This document shows, in pieces, positions 27,308 through 35,910 of a stretch of 64,000 bases of DNA. Below the pieces are notes generated by a model. That model was not told the DNA's origin, searched no databases, and was given only the letters and a program-made list of their open reading frames with translations. Origin of the DNA: Ignavibacteria bacterium (GTDB lineage Bacteria; Bacteroidota; Ignavibacteria; Kapaibacteriales; Kapaibacteriaceae); the NCBI GenBank assembly GCA_015709655.1, contig CP054181.1, positions 1,043,262 through 1,107,261 on the forward strand, given 5' to 3'. The translations under genes were made by a program, and so were the position numbers. Numbering within the stretch: the first letter of the stretch is position 1; the number at the start of each line of letters is the position of its first letter.

Positions 27308-28602
27308 GTGGCGTGGACTTTTTGGAAAAGATGTTGAATGGCGTCGAAATAGGGTGGTTGCCACTCGGGAGTATCACAAACTACGAGCAACCAACGAAAT
27401 ACTTGGTGGCGGCGAAAAACTACAGCGACGAATATAAAACTCCCGTTCTGACGGCTGGGAAAACCTTTTTGCTTGGCTACACGGACGAAGAAGATGGCAT
27501 CTATAAGGCTTCCGAAAGCCCCGTAATCATCTTTGACGATTTTACGACTGCCAACAAATGGGTGGACTTTGATTTCAAGGTCAAGTCGTCAGCCATGAAG
27601 ATGATCACATCAAGCGATGAACAGAAGACGTTGCTTAAGTACATTTATTATTGGCTAAACACGCTGCCAAGCGAATTTGTAGATGGCGACCACAAGCGCC
27701 AGTGGATCGGGAGCTACACAAGCAAGAAAGTTCCCATCCCCTGCCCAGACAACCCCAAAAAATCGCTTGAAATCCAGGCCGAAATCGTTCGCATACTGGA
27801 CAGCTTCACCGAGCTGACCGCCGAGCTGACCGCCGAGCTGACCGCCCGCAAAAAACAATACAACTACTATCGCGACAAATTATTGAGTTTTGAAGAGGGA
27901 GATGTGGAGTGGAAAGCGTTGGGAGAGGTGTGTGACTTCAAAAATGGATTCGCCTTTAAAAGTAATTTATTCAGAGAATCAGGACTGTCAATCGTAAGAA
28001 TAACTAATATAAACGGCTCGGTCGTCGATATGGCGGATGTCAAGTATTTCGACCCGTCTGACTATAAAGAGAACACCCAGAACTACATGATCGAAAGTGG
28101 CGACATTCTAATTGCAATGTCTGGCGCAACCACTGGAAAAATCGGTTGCTTTAACAGCAATAGAACAGCCTATCTGAACCAGCGAGTAGGGAAATTTATT
28201 CCCAAAAGCAATGTCTTAAATAATCGATATTTATATCATTTTTTACTTTCAAAGACCGATGCGATATATGATTTGGCCGGCGGCGGCGCACAGCCAAATC
28301 TAAGTTCCAAGGCGCTTATGGAGAGGATTCGGATTCCAGTCCCGTATGCATCCGATTCAACTAAATCGACTGCCGAGCAAAAAAGAATTGCAGACATCCT
28401 GGATAAGCTAGACACGCTGACTAACTCCATCACCGAAGGCTTGCCCCGCGAAATCGAGTTGCGCCAGAAGCAATACGAATACTACCGCGATCTGCTGCTG
28501 AGCTTCCCAAAATTCCTCTCCCTTGGAGGGAAATACCGCGCTGCACCCCTCTACAAATTCCCCTCCTCTGGAGGGGTGCCCGAAGGGCGGGGTGGTTTAT
28601 GA
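27304..28602 (+). CDS. hsdS: Type I restriction-modification system specificity subunit (type IC-like)
   Basis: 432 residues with two target-recognition domains separated by conserved helices. The first conserved region begins [15 protein letters not shown]. The central helix contains three TEL/TAEL units (27811-27846) followed by [15 protein letters not shown]. The second ends [19 protein letters not shown], which is normally almost the end of type IC HsdS. Here another about 25 residues follow, encoded entirely by a double-hairpin repeat (28510-28598), and the stop codon lies at the repeat edge. The DUF559 gene starts on an overlapping ATGA. The AT-rich second recognition domain stands out from the GC-rich frame, as expected when such domains are exchanged. 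Confidence 0.93.
   Translation: MSGVDFLEKMLNGVEIGWLPLGSITNYEQPTKYLVAAKNYSDEYKTPVLTAGKTFLLGYTDEEDGIYKASESPVIIFDDFTTANKWVDFDFKVKSSAMKMITSSDEQKTLLKYIYYWLNTLPSEFVDGDHKRQWIGSYTSKKVPIPCPDNPKKSLEIQAEIVRILDSFTELTAELTAELTARKKQYNYYRDKLLSFEEGDVEWKALGEVCDFKNGFAFKSNLFRESGLSIVRITNINGSVVDMADVKYFDPSDYKENTQNYMIESGDILIAMSGATTGKIGCFNSNRTAYLNQRVGKFIPKSNVLNNRYLYHFLLSKTDAIYDLAGGGAQPNLSSKALMERIRIPVPYASDSTKSTAEQKRIADILDKLDTLTNSITEGLPREIELRQKQYEYYRDLLLSFPKFLSLGGKYRAAPLYKFPSSGGVPEGRGGL
27811..27846 (+). repeat. Three tandem 12-bp units in the hsdS spacer helix (TAEL repeats)
   Basis: GAGCTGACCGCC occurs three times without change and encodes a repeated ELTA/TAEL tetrapeptide between the two recognition domains. In EcoR124I and EcoR124II the number of such units (two or three) sets the length of the non-specific spacer in the target site (6 versus 7 bases). 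Confidence 0.92.
28510..28598 (+). repeat. Composite double-hairpin repeat, copy A (end of hsdS)
   Basis: 89 bp made of a half unit (28510-28530 and spacer) and a full unit (28555-28598). The full unit has stem 1 CCCCTCC/GGAGGGG, then stem 2 GCCC-GAA-GGGC, then GGGGTGGTTT. It encodes the last residues of HsdS and stops one base before the ATG of the DUF559 gene. Its near-identical partner is copy C at 29068-29156 in the same orientation. Confidence 0.9.
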
Positions 28603-29060
28603 GGAATACACAACGCTATCGGTCTCTGCCATTCAACTCCAAGCTAAAACAGCGCGCCAAAGAACTCCGTAAAGCAGGCATGCTGCATGAAGCCTTGCTG
28701 TGGAACCAACTTAAGAGAAAACAATTCAAAGGGCTTGATTTTGATCGGCAGAAAATTATCGGTAATTACATTGTTGATTTTTATTGTGCTGAAAAAAACG
28801 TGGTTATTGAAGCGGATGGCGCTTCTCACGAAGGGCGTCAAGATTACGATGCCAAGCGTGATGCGTACTTGAAGGGTTTGGGACTGACGGTGATTCATAT
28901 CAACGTAAAGGATATTTTGCAGAATATGGACGGTGTTATTGCATTTTTGGAGGGGCACCCGACCTTGTCGGAACCATCTCGTCAGGATATAAAACCACCC
29001 CGTCAGGCTTCGCCTGACACCCCTCCAAAGGAGGGGAATTTCCGCAGACACAATAAATGA
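28599..29060 (+). CDS. DUF559 (Vsr-like PD-(D/E)xK) endonuclease-domain protein
   Basis: 153 residues. About residues 10-115 form the DUF559 domain, related to the very-short-patch-repair nuclease fold. LPFNSKLKQRAKELRKAGMLHEALLW, FDRQKIIGNYIVDFYCAEKNVVIEADG (Asp and Glu of the predicted active site) and the closing LGLTVIHINVKDIL are all typical. Its function is not established in any organism I know. The last about 30 residues (PPRQASPDTPPKEGNF) are encoded by inverted repeat copy B. The start codon lies directly at the end of repeat copy A and overlaps the hsdS stop. The gene sits exactly between two 89-bp direct repeats, which suggests it arrived as part of a repeat-bounded unit. Confidence 0.85.
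   Translation: MRNTQRYRSLPFNSKLKQRAKELRKAGMLHEALLWNQLKRKQFKGLDFDRQKIIGNYIVDFYCAEKNVVIEADGASHEGRQDYDAKRDAYLKGLGLTVIHINVKDILQNMDGVIAFLEGHPTLSEPSRQDIKPPRQASPDTPPKEGNFRRHNK
28992..29041 (-). repeat. Double-hairpin repeat, inverted copy B (3' end of the DUF559 gene)
   Basis: Read on the minus strand it starts AAATTCCCCTCC and ends GGGGTGGTTT like the other copies. The second hairpin is longer: TCAGGC-GAA-GCCTGA instead of GCCC-GAA-GGGC. The outer stems and the GAA loop are kept. It overlaps the last codons of the DUF559 gene. Confidence 0.88.
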
Positions 29061-29067
29061 AGAGTAC

Positions 29068-29156
29068 AAATTCCCCTCCCTTGGAGGAAAATACCGAGCT
29101 GCACTCCTCTACAAATTCCTCTCCCTTGGAGGGGTGCCCGAAGGGCGGGGTGGTTT
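29068..29156 (+). repeat. Composite double-hairpin repeat, copy C
   Basis: 89 bp colinear with copy A (half unit, spacer ATACCG-GCTGCA-CCTCTAC with a few substitutions, full unit). It is intergenic here, directly before the truncated second hsdS start at 29176. Confidence 0.9.
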
Positions 29157-29175
29157 CCATAGGAGAGAAACACCA

Positions 29176-29340
29176 ATGAACTTCTTGGAAAAGCTGCTAG
29201 ATGGCGTGACTGTGGAGTGGATGGCCTCAGACAACACTCACGCTGCGTTATGCCGGCGAACGCCGACATCTCATACAGGCAGCGGAGAGATTGCGGGTCA
29301 AGCCCGCAATGACGCAACCAGCCTGACGGAGGAGGCATAA
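29176..29340 (+). pseudogene. 5' stub of a second hsdS
   Basis: The frame starts MNFLEKLLDGVTVEW, the usual first line of a type I specificity subunit and parallel to [15 protein letters not shown] of the intact hsdS. After 15-16 codons it runs into unrelated sequence with two hairpins: CGGCG/CGCCG near 29252-29262, and ATTGCGGG/CCCGCAAT near 29288-29310, which resembles REP-type elements of proteobacteria. It ends in TAA three bases before the hsdR ATG region. The rest of this specificity gene is missing. An hsdM-hsdS-hsdS-hsdR ancestor, or a duplication followed by deletion, would explain it. Confidence 0.75.
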
Positions 29341-29343
29341 TCA

Positions 29344-32300
29344 ATGACTGACTACAAAACCATCGCAGAATCCAAGAACTTCATCGTTCTGGATAAGTAC
29401 ACAAAGGAATGGCAAGCGAATGAGGGCTACCAGAGCGAATACGATCTGGAGCGCGAATTCATTGCCGATTTGCAAAATCAGGGTTATGAATATTTGCCCG
29501 ACCTTAACACGCCTGATGCCTTGCTGGCCAATGTGCGCACCCAACTGCAAGCGCTCAACTCTGTGCAGTTTCTTGATGGCGAGTGGCGTCGCTTTGTTGA
29601 GGAGTATCTGGACAAACCTAGCGACGGCATTGTCGAGAAAACCCGTAAGATTCACGATGACTACATTCACGACTTTGTCTTCGACGATGGCCGCATCCAG
29701 AACATCTACCTGCTGGATAAAAAGAATATTGCCCGCAACAAGGTGCAGGTGATCAGGCAGTTTGAAACCTCCCCGGCGCTTCGCGCCGCGATAGACAAAT
29801 TCCCCTCCTCTGGAGGGGTGCCCGCAGGGCGGGGTGGTTCCAACCGCTATGACGTGACTATTCTGGTCAACGGCCTGCCGCTGGTACAGGTGGAATTGAA
29901 AAAGCGTGGCGTGGCGATTCGCGAAGCCTTCAACCAGATACACCGCTACAGCAAGGAAAGCTTCAACAGCGAGCAGTCCCTGTTCAAGTATTTGCAGCTC
30001 TTTGTGATTTCCAACGGCACCGATAGCCGTTACTTTGCCAACACCACGCAACGCAACAAGAACAGCTTCGACTTCACCATGAATTGGGCGAAGGCGGACA
30101 ACAGTTTGATCAAGGACCTGAAAGACTTTACCGCTACCTTTTTCCAGAAAAACACACTGCTCAATGTGCTGTTACACTACTCGGTGTTTGATGTCAGCAA
30201 CACGCTGCTGGTGATGCGACCCTACCAGATTGCCGCCACCGAACGCATCCTGTGGAAGATCAAGAGCAGCCATCTGGCAAAGAACTGGAGCAACACGGAA
30301 AGCGGCGGCTACGTATGGCACACCACCGGCTCAGGCAAGACCCTGACCAGCTTCAAGGCAGCGCGCCTGGCCACCGAGCTAGAGTTCATCGACAAGGTGT
30401 TCTTTGTGGTGGACCGCAAGGATCTGGACTACCAGACGATGAAGGAGTACCAGCGCTTTTCGCCGGACAGCGTGAATGGCTCGGACAGCACGGCAGGCCT
30501 GAAGCGCAACCTGGAGAAGGATGACAACAAGATCGTCGTCACCACCATCCAGAAGCTCAACAACCTGATGAAGAGCGAAGCCGACTTGCCAATCTACGGC
30601 AAGCAAGTGGTGTTCATTTTTGATGAGTGCCACCGCAGCCAGTTTGGTGAGGCGCAGAAGAACCTGAAGAAGAAGTTCAAGAAGTTCTATCAGTTTGGTT
30701 TTACCGGTACGCCGATCTTCCCGCAGAACGCGCTGGGCGCCGAAACCACGGCCAGCGTGTTTGGTCGTGAGCTGCACTCCTATGTGATCACCGATGCCAT
30801 CCGCGACGAGAAGGTGCTGAAGTTCAAGGTGGATTACAACGATGTCCGCCCGCAGTTCAAAGACATCGAGACCGAGCAGGATGAGAAAAAGCTGAGTGCG
30901 GCGGAAAACAAGCAGGCCTTGCTGCACCCCGACCGCATCCGCGAGATCACCCAGTACATACTGAACAACTTCCGACAAAAGACCCACCGCCTACACACAG
31001 GCAATAAGGGTTTCAACGCCATGTTTGCCGTCAGCAGTGTGGATGCCGCCAAGCTGTACTACGAGTGCTTCCGGGAACTGCAGAAGACCAGCGACAAGCC
31101 TTTGCGCGTGGCCACCATCTTCTCGTTTGCCGCCAACGAAGAGCAGGACGCGATTGGCGACATCCAGGACGAGAGCTTCGATGTGTCGGCCATGAACAGC
31201 AGCGCCAAGGAGTTCCTGAGCGCAGCCATCGCCGACTACAATGCGCTGTTCAAGACCAATTTCAGCGTGGACAGCAACGGCTTTCAGAACTATTACCGCG
31301 ACCTCGCCAAGCAGGTCAAAGCCGGGGAAATCGACCTGCTGATCGTGGTGGGCATGTTTTTGACCGGCTTTGATGCCCCTACGCTGAACACCTTGTTCGT
31401 GGACAAGGATCTGCGCTACCATGGCCTGATGCAGGCCTACTCGCGCACTAACCGCATTTTTTACGCCACCAAGACCTTCGGCAACATCGTCACCTTCCGC
31501 GATCTGGAGCAGGCAACCATCAATGCCATCACCCTGTTCGGTGATAAGAACACCAAGAACGTGGTGCTGGAGAAAAGCTACAAGGAGTACCTGGAAGGCT
31601 TCACCGATGCGCTAACCGGTGAAGCGCGGCGTGGTTTTGTGGAGGTGGTGAAGGAGCTGGAAACACGCTTCCCCGACCCTGCTGCCATTGAGAAGGAGTT
31701 GGACAAAAAGGCGTTTGCCAAATTGTTTGGTGAATATTTGCGCATAGAGAACGTGCTCCAGAACTATGACGAATTTGCCAGTCTGAAGGCGTTGCAGAGC
31801 GTCGATCTGACGGACCCCGCCGCAGTGGAAGCGTTCAAGGCCAAACATTACCTGAGCGATGAAGATCTGACCGCGCTGCAGGCGATCAAGCTCCCGCCAG
31901 AGCGGAAAATTCAGGACTACCGCTCGACCTACAACGACGTACGTGACTGGCTGCGCCGCCAGAAGGCAGGGGACGAGAAAGATAAATCCACCATCGACTG
32001 GGATGATGTGATCTTTGAAGTGGATCTACTAAAGTCACAGGAAATCAACCTGGACTACATTCTGGAATTGGTTTTCGAGCACAACAAGAAGACCAAGAGC
32101 AAGTCTGAGCTGGTGGATGAGATACGTCGGGTAATCCGTGCAAGCCTGGGCAACCGCGCTAAAGAAAGTCTGGTGGTGGACTTCATCAATCAGACCGACC
32201 TTGACCGGTTAGGTGATAAGGCCAGCGTAATCGAGGCCTTCTTCATCTTTGCCAAAGCTGAACAGAAGCGCGAGGCTCATGAACTAATCCAGGCAGAGCA

Positions 32301-32499
32301 ACTGAACTCCGAGGCGGCCCGGCGCTACATCACCACTTCGCTTAGGCGCGAATATGCGAGCGAGAACGGTACGGAGCTCAATGCCATTCTGCCCAAAATG
32401 AGTCCATTGAACCCGCAATTCCTGACCAGGAAGCAAACTGTTTTCCGGAAAATCGCTGCCTTTGTTGAGAAGTTTAAGGGTGTTGGAGGAGACGTTTGA
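29344..32499 (+). CDS. hsdR: Type I restriction-modification system restriction/translocase subunit
   Basis: 1051 residues, EcoR124I-type HsdR (about 1038 in that enzyme). The nuclease domain carries D170-(13)-E184-L-K186 (YDVTIL ... VELKK), the PD-(D/E)xK triad with the same spacing as D151/E165/K167 of EcoR124I. The motor has Walker [11 protein letters not shown] near 327-336, DECH near 426 and the downstream SF2 motifs FTGTPIF and QAYSRTNRI. The C-terminal helical domain is complete. An in-frame insertion of about 24 codons (about 29770-29839) encodes [17 protein letters not shown] and following residues directly before the catalytic Asp; it consists of a repeat copy plus a small hairpin. 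With HsdM and HsdS it would form an R2M2S complex that cleaves distant from unmethylated sites. Whether cleavage survives the insertion is unknown. Confidence 0.95.
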   Translation: MTDYKTIAESKNFIVLDKYTKEWQANEGYQSEYDLEREFIADLQNQGYEYLPDLNTPDALLANVRTQLQALNSVQFLDGEWRRFVEEYLDKPSDGIVEKTRKIHDDYIHDFVFDDGRIQNIYLLDKKNIARNKVQVIRQFETSPALRAAIDKFPSSGGVPAGRGGSNRYDVTILVNGLPLVQVELKKRGVAIREAFNQIHRYSKESFNSEQSLFKYLQLFVISNGTDSRYFANTTQRNKNSFDFTMNWAKADNSLIKDLKDFTATFFQKNTLLNVLLHYSVFDVSNTLLVMRPYQIAATERILWKIKSSHLAKNWSNTESGGYVWHTTGSGKTLTSFKAARLATELEFIDKVFFVVDRKDLDYQTMKEYQRFSPDSVNGSDSTAGLKRNLEKDDNKIVVTTIQKLNNLMKSEADLPIYGKQVVFIFDECHRSQFGEAQKNLKKKFKKFYQFGFTGTPIFPQNALGAETTASVFGRELHSYVITDAIRDEKVLKFKVDYNDVRPQFKDIETEQDEKKLSAAENKQALLHPDRIREITQYILNNFRQKTHRLHTGNKGFNAMFAVSSVDAAKLYYECFRELQKTSDKPLRVATIFSFAANEEQDAIGDIQDESFDVSAMNSSAKEFLSAAIADYNALFKTNFSVDSNGFQNYYRDLAKQVKAGEIDLLIVVGMFLTGFDAPTLNTLFVDKDLRYHGLMQAYSRTNRIFYATKTFGNIVTFRDLEQATINAITLFGDKNTKNVVLEKSYKEYLEGFTDALTGEARRGFVEVVKELETRFPDPAAIEKELDKKAFAKLFGEYLRIENVLQNYDEFASLKALQSVDLTDPAAVEAFKAKHYLSDEDLTALQAIKLPPERKIQDYRSTYNDVRDWLRRQKAGDEKDKSTIDWDDVIFEVDLLKSQEINLDYILELVFEHNKKTKSKSELVDEIRRVIRASLGNRAKESLVVDFINQTDLDRLGDKASVIEAFFIFAKAEQKREAHELIQAEQLNSEAARRYITTSLRREYASENGTELNAILPKMSPLNPQFLTRKQTVFRKIAAFVEKFKGVGGDV
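29797..29839 (+). repeat. Double-hairpin repeat, copy D, in frame within hsdR
   Basis: 43 bp matching the full unit of copy A with one loop change (GCCC-GCA-GGGC). It is preceded by a GGCGC-TTC-GCGCC hairpin (about 29775-29787). Both keep the hsdR frame open and lie 4-25 codons before catalytic Asp170. Confidence 0.9.
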
Positions 32500-33306
32500 A
32501 TGATTGAAATACGTTGAACTGGTACGTGGCTGGCGCAGCAACAGGTAAAACCATTGACCTACGTAGTTCGCAACGAAATATGTTTATGATGTCCCCGGCC
32601 CACTTTCATAATTCATTACTGCGTTTTACTCCCACTCAACAATAAGCCCCTTAACAGCACCCTGAGCCAGGAGGATGTTGATTTCTTGTCCCCAGATGCA
32701 GCCGCGAATAGGCACGTTTCCCTAATGACCTCGCATTTAACCAGGCCGGCTATTGTTATCGCAATCTCCACATGCACTCAATCGCGAAATTCGTACAAAC
32801 TGCCCAGGCGTGGACGCTATCTGTCCGGACAACACAAGGCACACTGTGATGCTTTGTAGTGCACCACCACAATGACTAAAGATGTGATTACGGATGTGAT
32901 TTCAATTGTAACGGGTCGAGTGCAACAATGCATAGTGTAACAAGGTGATTTTATACACGCTCAAGAGACTTCTGTAAGGTAGTCCGGCTGCCACAACGAT
33001 GGCTGACGGAGGAGATGCAATCATCATACTACCTTCCATTCGATTGTTAACAAAGACTTGATTACAATCGGACCACATTGATCAATACCATAATACTATT
33101 GACCATATTGCTATCATACCGATAGTTCGTATTGCCAACTATGGCACACAGCGTAATTGTAATGGCAATTATTCTGTGCGATAAACATCATTTACTACAC
33201 CATGTTTCTCCAGGGATGATTTACGTGTTTCACGCCCATGAACAGACTAGGCCTGCTCGAGAGTTTATTTGGCCTTCCATCGGCCTTCGTATGTACCAGA
33301 ACAGTT
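32500..33306. other. Gene-free right part of the island
   Basis: No intact gene. It holds the decayed minus-strand remnant described at 32626-32800. The remainder, including 32800-33300, shows only short random frames. Composition drops from the GC-rich hsdR level within about 50 bases of its stop. Confidence 0.5.
32626..32800 (-). pseudogene. Frameshifted 3' remnant of an unrecognised gene
   Basis: The minus strand carries a protein-like C-terminus, GCIWGQEINILLAQGAV followed by KGLIVEWE and a stop at 32626-32628. Just upstream, another frame continues protein-like (VEIAITIAGLVKCEVIR), and an in-frame stop separates the two, so at least one indel has occurred. The family is not known to me. 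Confidence 0.4.
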
Positions 33307-33807
33307 TTACCTACCCTCCGCCTGCACCGTGCTTACCGGATTCTTATAACTCAAGTACGTTAGCACAGACAGGTTAAAGGCAACAAAGAAATCAACGAAG
33401 ATCATCAGGAAGTTGTATTCTTCGGTGTTACCGGTTTTAACTAAATCAACAACATGACCAATGGCGGCGCCCAGCATGAAGAGAGCCCAGCCTATTGCGG
33501 TGGCGGCACGAAAGCCACCCTTAAACCGGATACATAAAAAACCGAGAAGTCCCCATACGCCATCGTGAATACCCACTTCTATCTGGAACGGACTCCCGGC
33601 CTGCCAACCAATCCGTTCAGCTGTAATATCCGAAAACAAGACGTGTGGTATAAAGCCGAACAGCAGGCCAATCAGGCCTACCTGGAATACCAGCGAATAC
33701 ACGTAATGTAAATCTATAAGGCGTGCTCGACTTCTGGGCACCTTCGAAAGATAGTAGTGCAGGTACACCCCAATGTAGCACAAAGCAATAACAATAATAT
33801 TTGCCAT
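33307..33807 (-). CDS. Four-helix integral membrane protein (DUF6790-like)
   Basis: 166 residues with hydrophobic segments at about 2-20, 38-60, 80-100 and 102-120, and a last one near 130-150. Motifs include WQAGSPFQIEVGIHDGVWGLLGFLC and FMLGAAIGHVVDLVKTGN, which resemble a family of small bacterial membrane proteins (DUF6790) of unknown function. The family assignment is from memory and tentative. Codons for TEEYNFLMIFVD are the 36-bp repeat that recurs at 24067. The 84 bases 3' of the repeat lie on the island side, so the present C-terminus could have come with the island. Confidence 0.75.
   Translation of the reverse strand: MANIIVIALCYIGVYLHYYLSKVPRSRARLIDLHYVYSLVFQVGLIGLLFGFIPHVLFSDITAERIGWQAGSPFQIEVGIHDGVWGLLGFLCIRFKGGFRAATAIGWALFMLGAAIGHVVDLVKTGNTEEYNFLMIFVDFFVAFNLSVLTYLSYKNPVSTVQAEGR
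33391..33426. repeat. 36-bp direct repeat, right copy (inside the membrane-protein gene)
   Basis: Identical in 35 of 36 positions to 24067-24102 and in the same orientation. It encodes TEEYNFLMIFVD of the membrane protein. It may mark the right edge of the island. Confidence 0.85.
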
Positions 33808-34373
33808 AACTTCTCCGATTATACAATTAAAGAAAAACTGAGGTTAGCATTATGCCGTCTCTTTCTTGTAAAGCAATTCTGATACAACTTACATATTTTC
33901 ATGATATTATTGGGCATTACACATCAACTGAAGTGCAGGTATCGGACTCTTGAGCTCCCTTGCCGTACCGCCTATCTCTATTGCCTTTTGATCTTGGCTT
34001 GACTAAATTCAACTGTGTTGCCACAAACAACCGCCTTTATATTTCTCTTCGTTGTGAATCGTTGTCTATGCTCTGAAAGTCACAGGCGTAGATGAGGCAG
34101 CACAAATCAACCCTACGACCTACGCCTTGATCAACGTCAACGCGGTAGGCCACATCCCGGTAAACCACCCGGATGGAACGGTGGGTGCTACCTTCTACAA
34201 TTTTGTAGGGATAGCGGCTCCCCGGCAAGTACACGTGCAAAAGGGCTTTGTACGTATTTCCGTCAAATCATCTGGTCCGGACTAAACGCTGTTGTAATGG
34301 ACAGGGTATTACGGTAATGCGGACACAATTGCCTTAGCCCTGCGACAGTAACGCACAGCCTTTATTCATCATT
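33808..34373. other. Intergenic stretch without a convincing gene
   Basis: A minus-strand frame at 34037-34240 (beginning MHVYLPGSRYPYKIVEGSTH) is the only one with protein-like composition over about 40 residues. It lacks a recognisable start signal and resembles nothing I know. No RNA gene or repeat is seen. Confidence 0.35.
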
Positions 34374-35258
34374 CTAAACAAACTCTCGCCTGTCTGCATG
34401 CATACACTCAACGCTGCATGAACGTCTGGTTTGTTCTTCACAAGACTCGCAAACCGGATGCTGACGGTGACAGTCGATGTTTGCGCAGTTTACTAACCGT
34501 TCTGCGGGCTTACCGCAGTGATAACAGGATGACACTATTCTTCGGTCATCGGTATGGTTGATGTCAACTAATATCCGTTCATCAAATACGTAGCATTTAC
34601 CATCCCATAATGCTCCCTTCACGGTGGGATCCTTACCGTAACTTACTATGCCGCCATCAAGCTGATAAACATTGGTAAAGTTCTCTTCCAGCATATATGC
34701 CGTAAGTTTTTCGCAGCGTATGCCACCGGTGCAGTACGTGATAATGTGTTTGTCCTTAAGGTCACCCAGGTTCTCTTTTATCCACTGCGGGAACTGGCGG
34801 AACGAATCAATGGGCGGACGTATTGCATTGCGGAAGTGCCCGATATCATACTCATAATCGGTCCTTCCGTCGAGCACAACCACATCGTCGTGCTGAAGCA
34901 TCTTGTGAAATTCAACCGGACTTAGCCGTTTTCCGGTTTTTACCGACGGGTTTGTTTGGTGATCCGCATTAAATGTAACGAGCTCGCGCTTAACCCGTAC
35001 AAAGAGCTTCTTAAAGGCATGCTTTTCTACAGTATCAATTTTAAACCAGAGGTCGGCAAATCTTTCGTCGGCATGAACAGCATCCATGTATGCTGCACAC
35101 TGCTCCACCGTCCCTGACACCGTGCCGTTAAGACCCTCATGTGCTACGAGTATCCGGCCCAGAAGACCAAAGTCCCTGCATAACTCATGGTGCTCCCTGG
35201 CAAACAGTTCCGGGTCTTCGATGGGAACGAACTTGTAGTAAAGCAGAACCTGATACAC
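34374..35258 (-). CDS. trhO: tRNA uridine(34) hydroxylase, rhodanese-domain protein
   Basis: 294 residues from a GTG at 35258. TrhO (YceA) makes 5-hydroxyuridine at position 34 of certain tRNAs using O2. It has an N-terminal acylphosphatase-like domain (YYKFVPIEDPELFAREH), a rhodanese domain with VVLDGRTDYEYDIGHF and the active-site loop CTGGIRCEKLTAYM, and a C-terminal Cys-rich zinc-like region (CYHCGKPAERLVNC ... HPVCESCEE). The catalytic Cys is present and the length is standard for the short Bacteroidota form. It stands alone in a gene-poor area. Confidence 0.92.
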   Translation of the reverse strand: MYQVLLYYKFVPIEDPELFAREHHELCRDFGLLGRILVAHEGLNGTVSGTVEQCAAYMDAVHADERFADLWFKIDTVEKHAFKKLFVRVKRELVTFNADHQTNPSVKTGKRLSPVEFHKMLQHDDVVVLDGRTDYEYDIGHFRNAIRPPIDSFRQFPQWIKENLGDLKDKHIITYCTGGIRCEKLTAYMLEENFTNVYQLDGGIVSYGKDPTVKGALWDGKCYVFDERILVDINHTDDRRIVSSCYHCGKPAERLVNCANIDCHRQHPVCESCEEQTRRSCSVECMHADRREFV

Positions 35259-35910
35259 GTTGGTATTGATGGTTTGTGAATGAAACGCAGACCTCGGTAC
35301 TACTGTGTGTAATACCAGTGTACAAAAATACGGACGCAGTATGTATGCCAGACCGTACAGACGTAGCCAACTGTCCGCATCGTCACGCTGTAATGGCTAC
35401 AAAGGCAAGGCATACCGAACAACTCTCTGTAGCAGCGGCTATGGACGCTGCTTGGTCCATTGTCGATTGCCAGGTCAAGAGCAGTTATCTGGCCTAAACG
35501 TTCAGCAGTAACAACTACCGGTTCGAAACAGTTTGACGCCGGAATCCAACATTTCATAATCGAAGCAACATAGGTTTGCGTGATTTTTGCAGTCCGTGGT
35601 TACAGCTGCTATATTACAACTTTTTTTAGGTGTTTGCCTTGTATTTGACTGCCAGTTGCACTCACCGGACCGGCTGTATCTACACATCCAATACGGCAAA
35701 CACTGACAGCACAATTACAATGACTGCCTGATACGACATACAAGGGGAAAAAGAATAGTGAACAAGCAACTTAGTTGCTGCTGAGAACAAATATCGGCTT
35801 GACATAATCCTACATTACCGTTTTGATTATGTACACTTCGTTAGTTACATTCCCATCCACTCATGTGATGCAACCAACGAAGTGACTCCATACCTGACAC
35901 AGCGAGTAAA
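35259..35910. other. Intergenic stretch without a convincing gene
   Basis: A minus-strand frame at 35300-35557 starts protein-like (EPVVVTAERLGQITALDLAI) but degenerates into a Cys/Tyr-rich run. It could be a decayed fragment. The rest is AT-rich with no repeat, RNA gene or promoter that I can support. Confidence 0.35.

Noticed and set aside
25538-27364. A 608-codon open frame antisense to hsdM
   Set aside because: It mirrors the GC-rich third positions of hsdM; hsdM has clear motifs and this frame has none.
24704-32499. Search for an integrase, toxin-antitoxin pair or further defence genes in the island
   Set aside because: None was found; only mrr, hsdM, hsdS, DUF559 and hsdR are supported.
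33132-33377. Plus-strand ORF in the gene-free right flank
   Set aside because: Composition is not protein-like, it has no start signal and it overlaps the 3' end of the membrane-protein gene.
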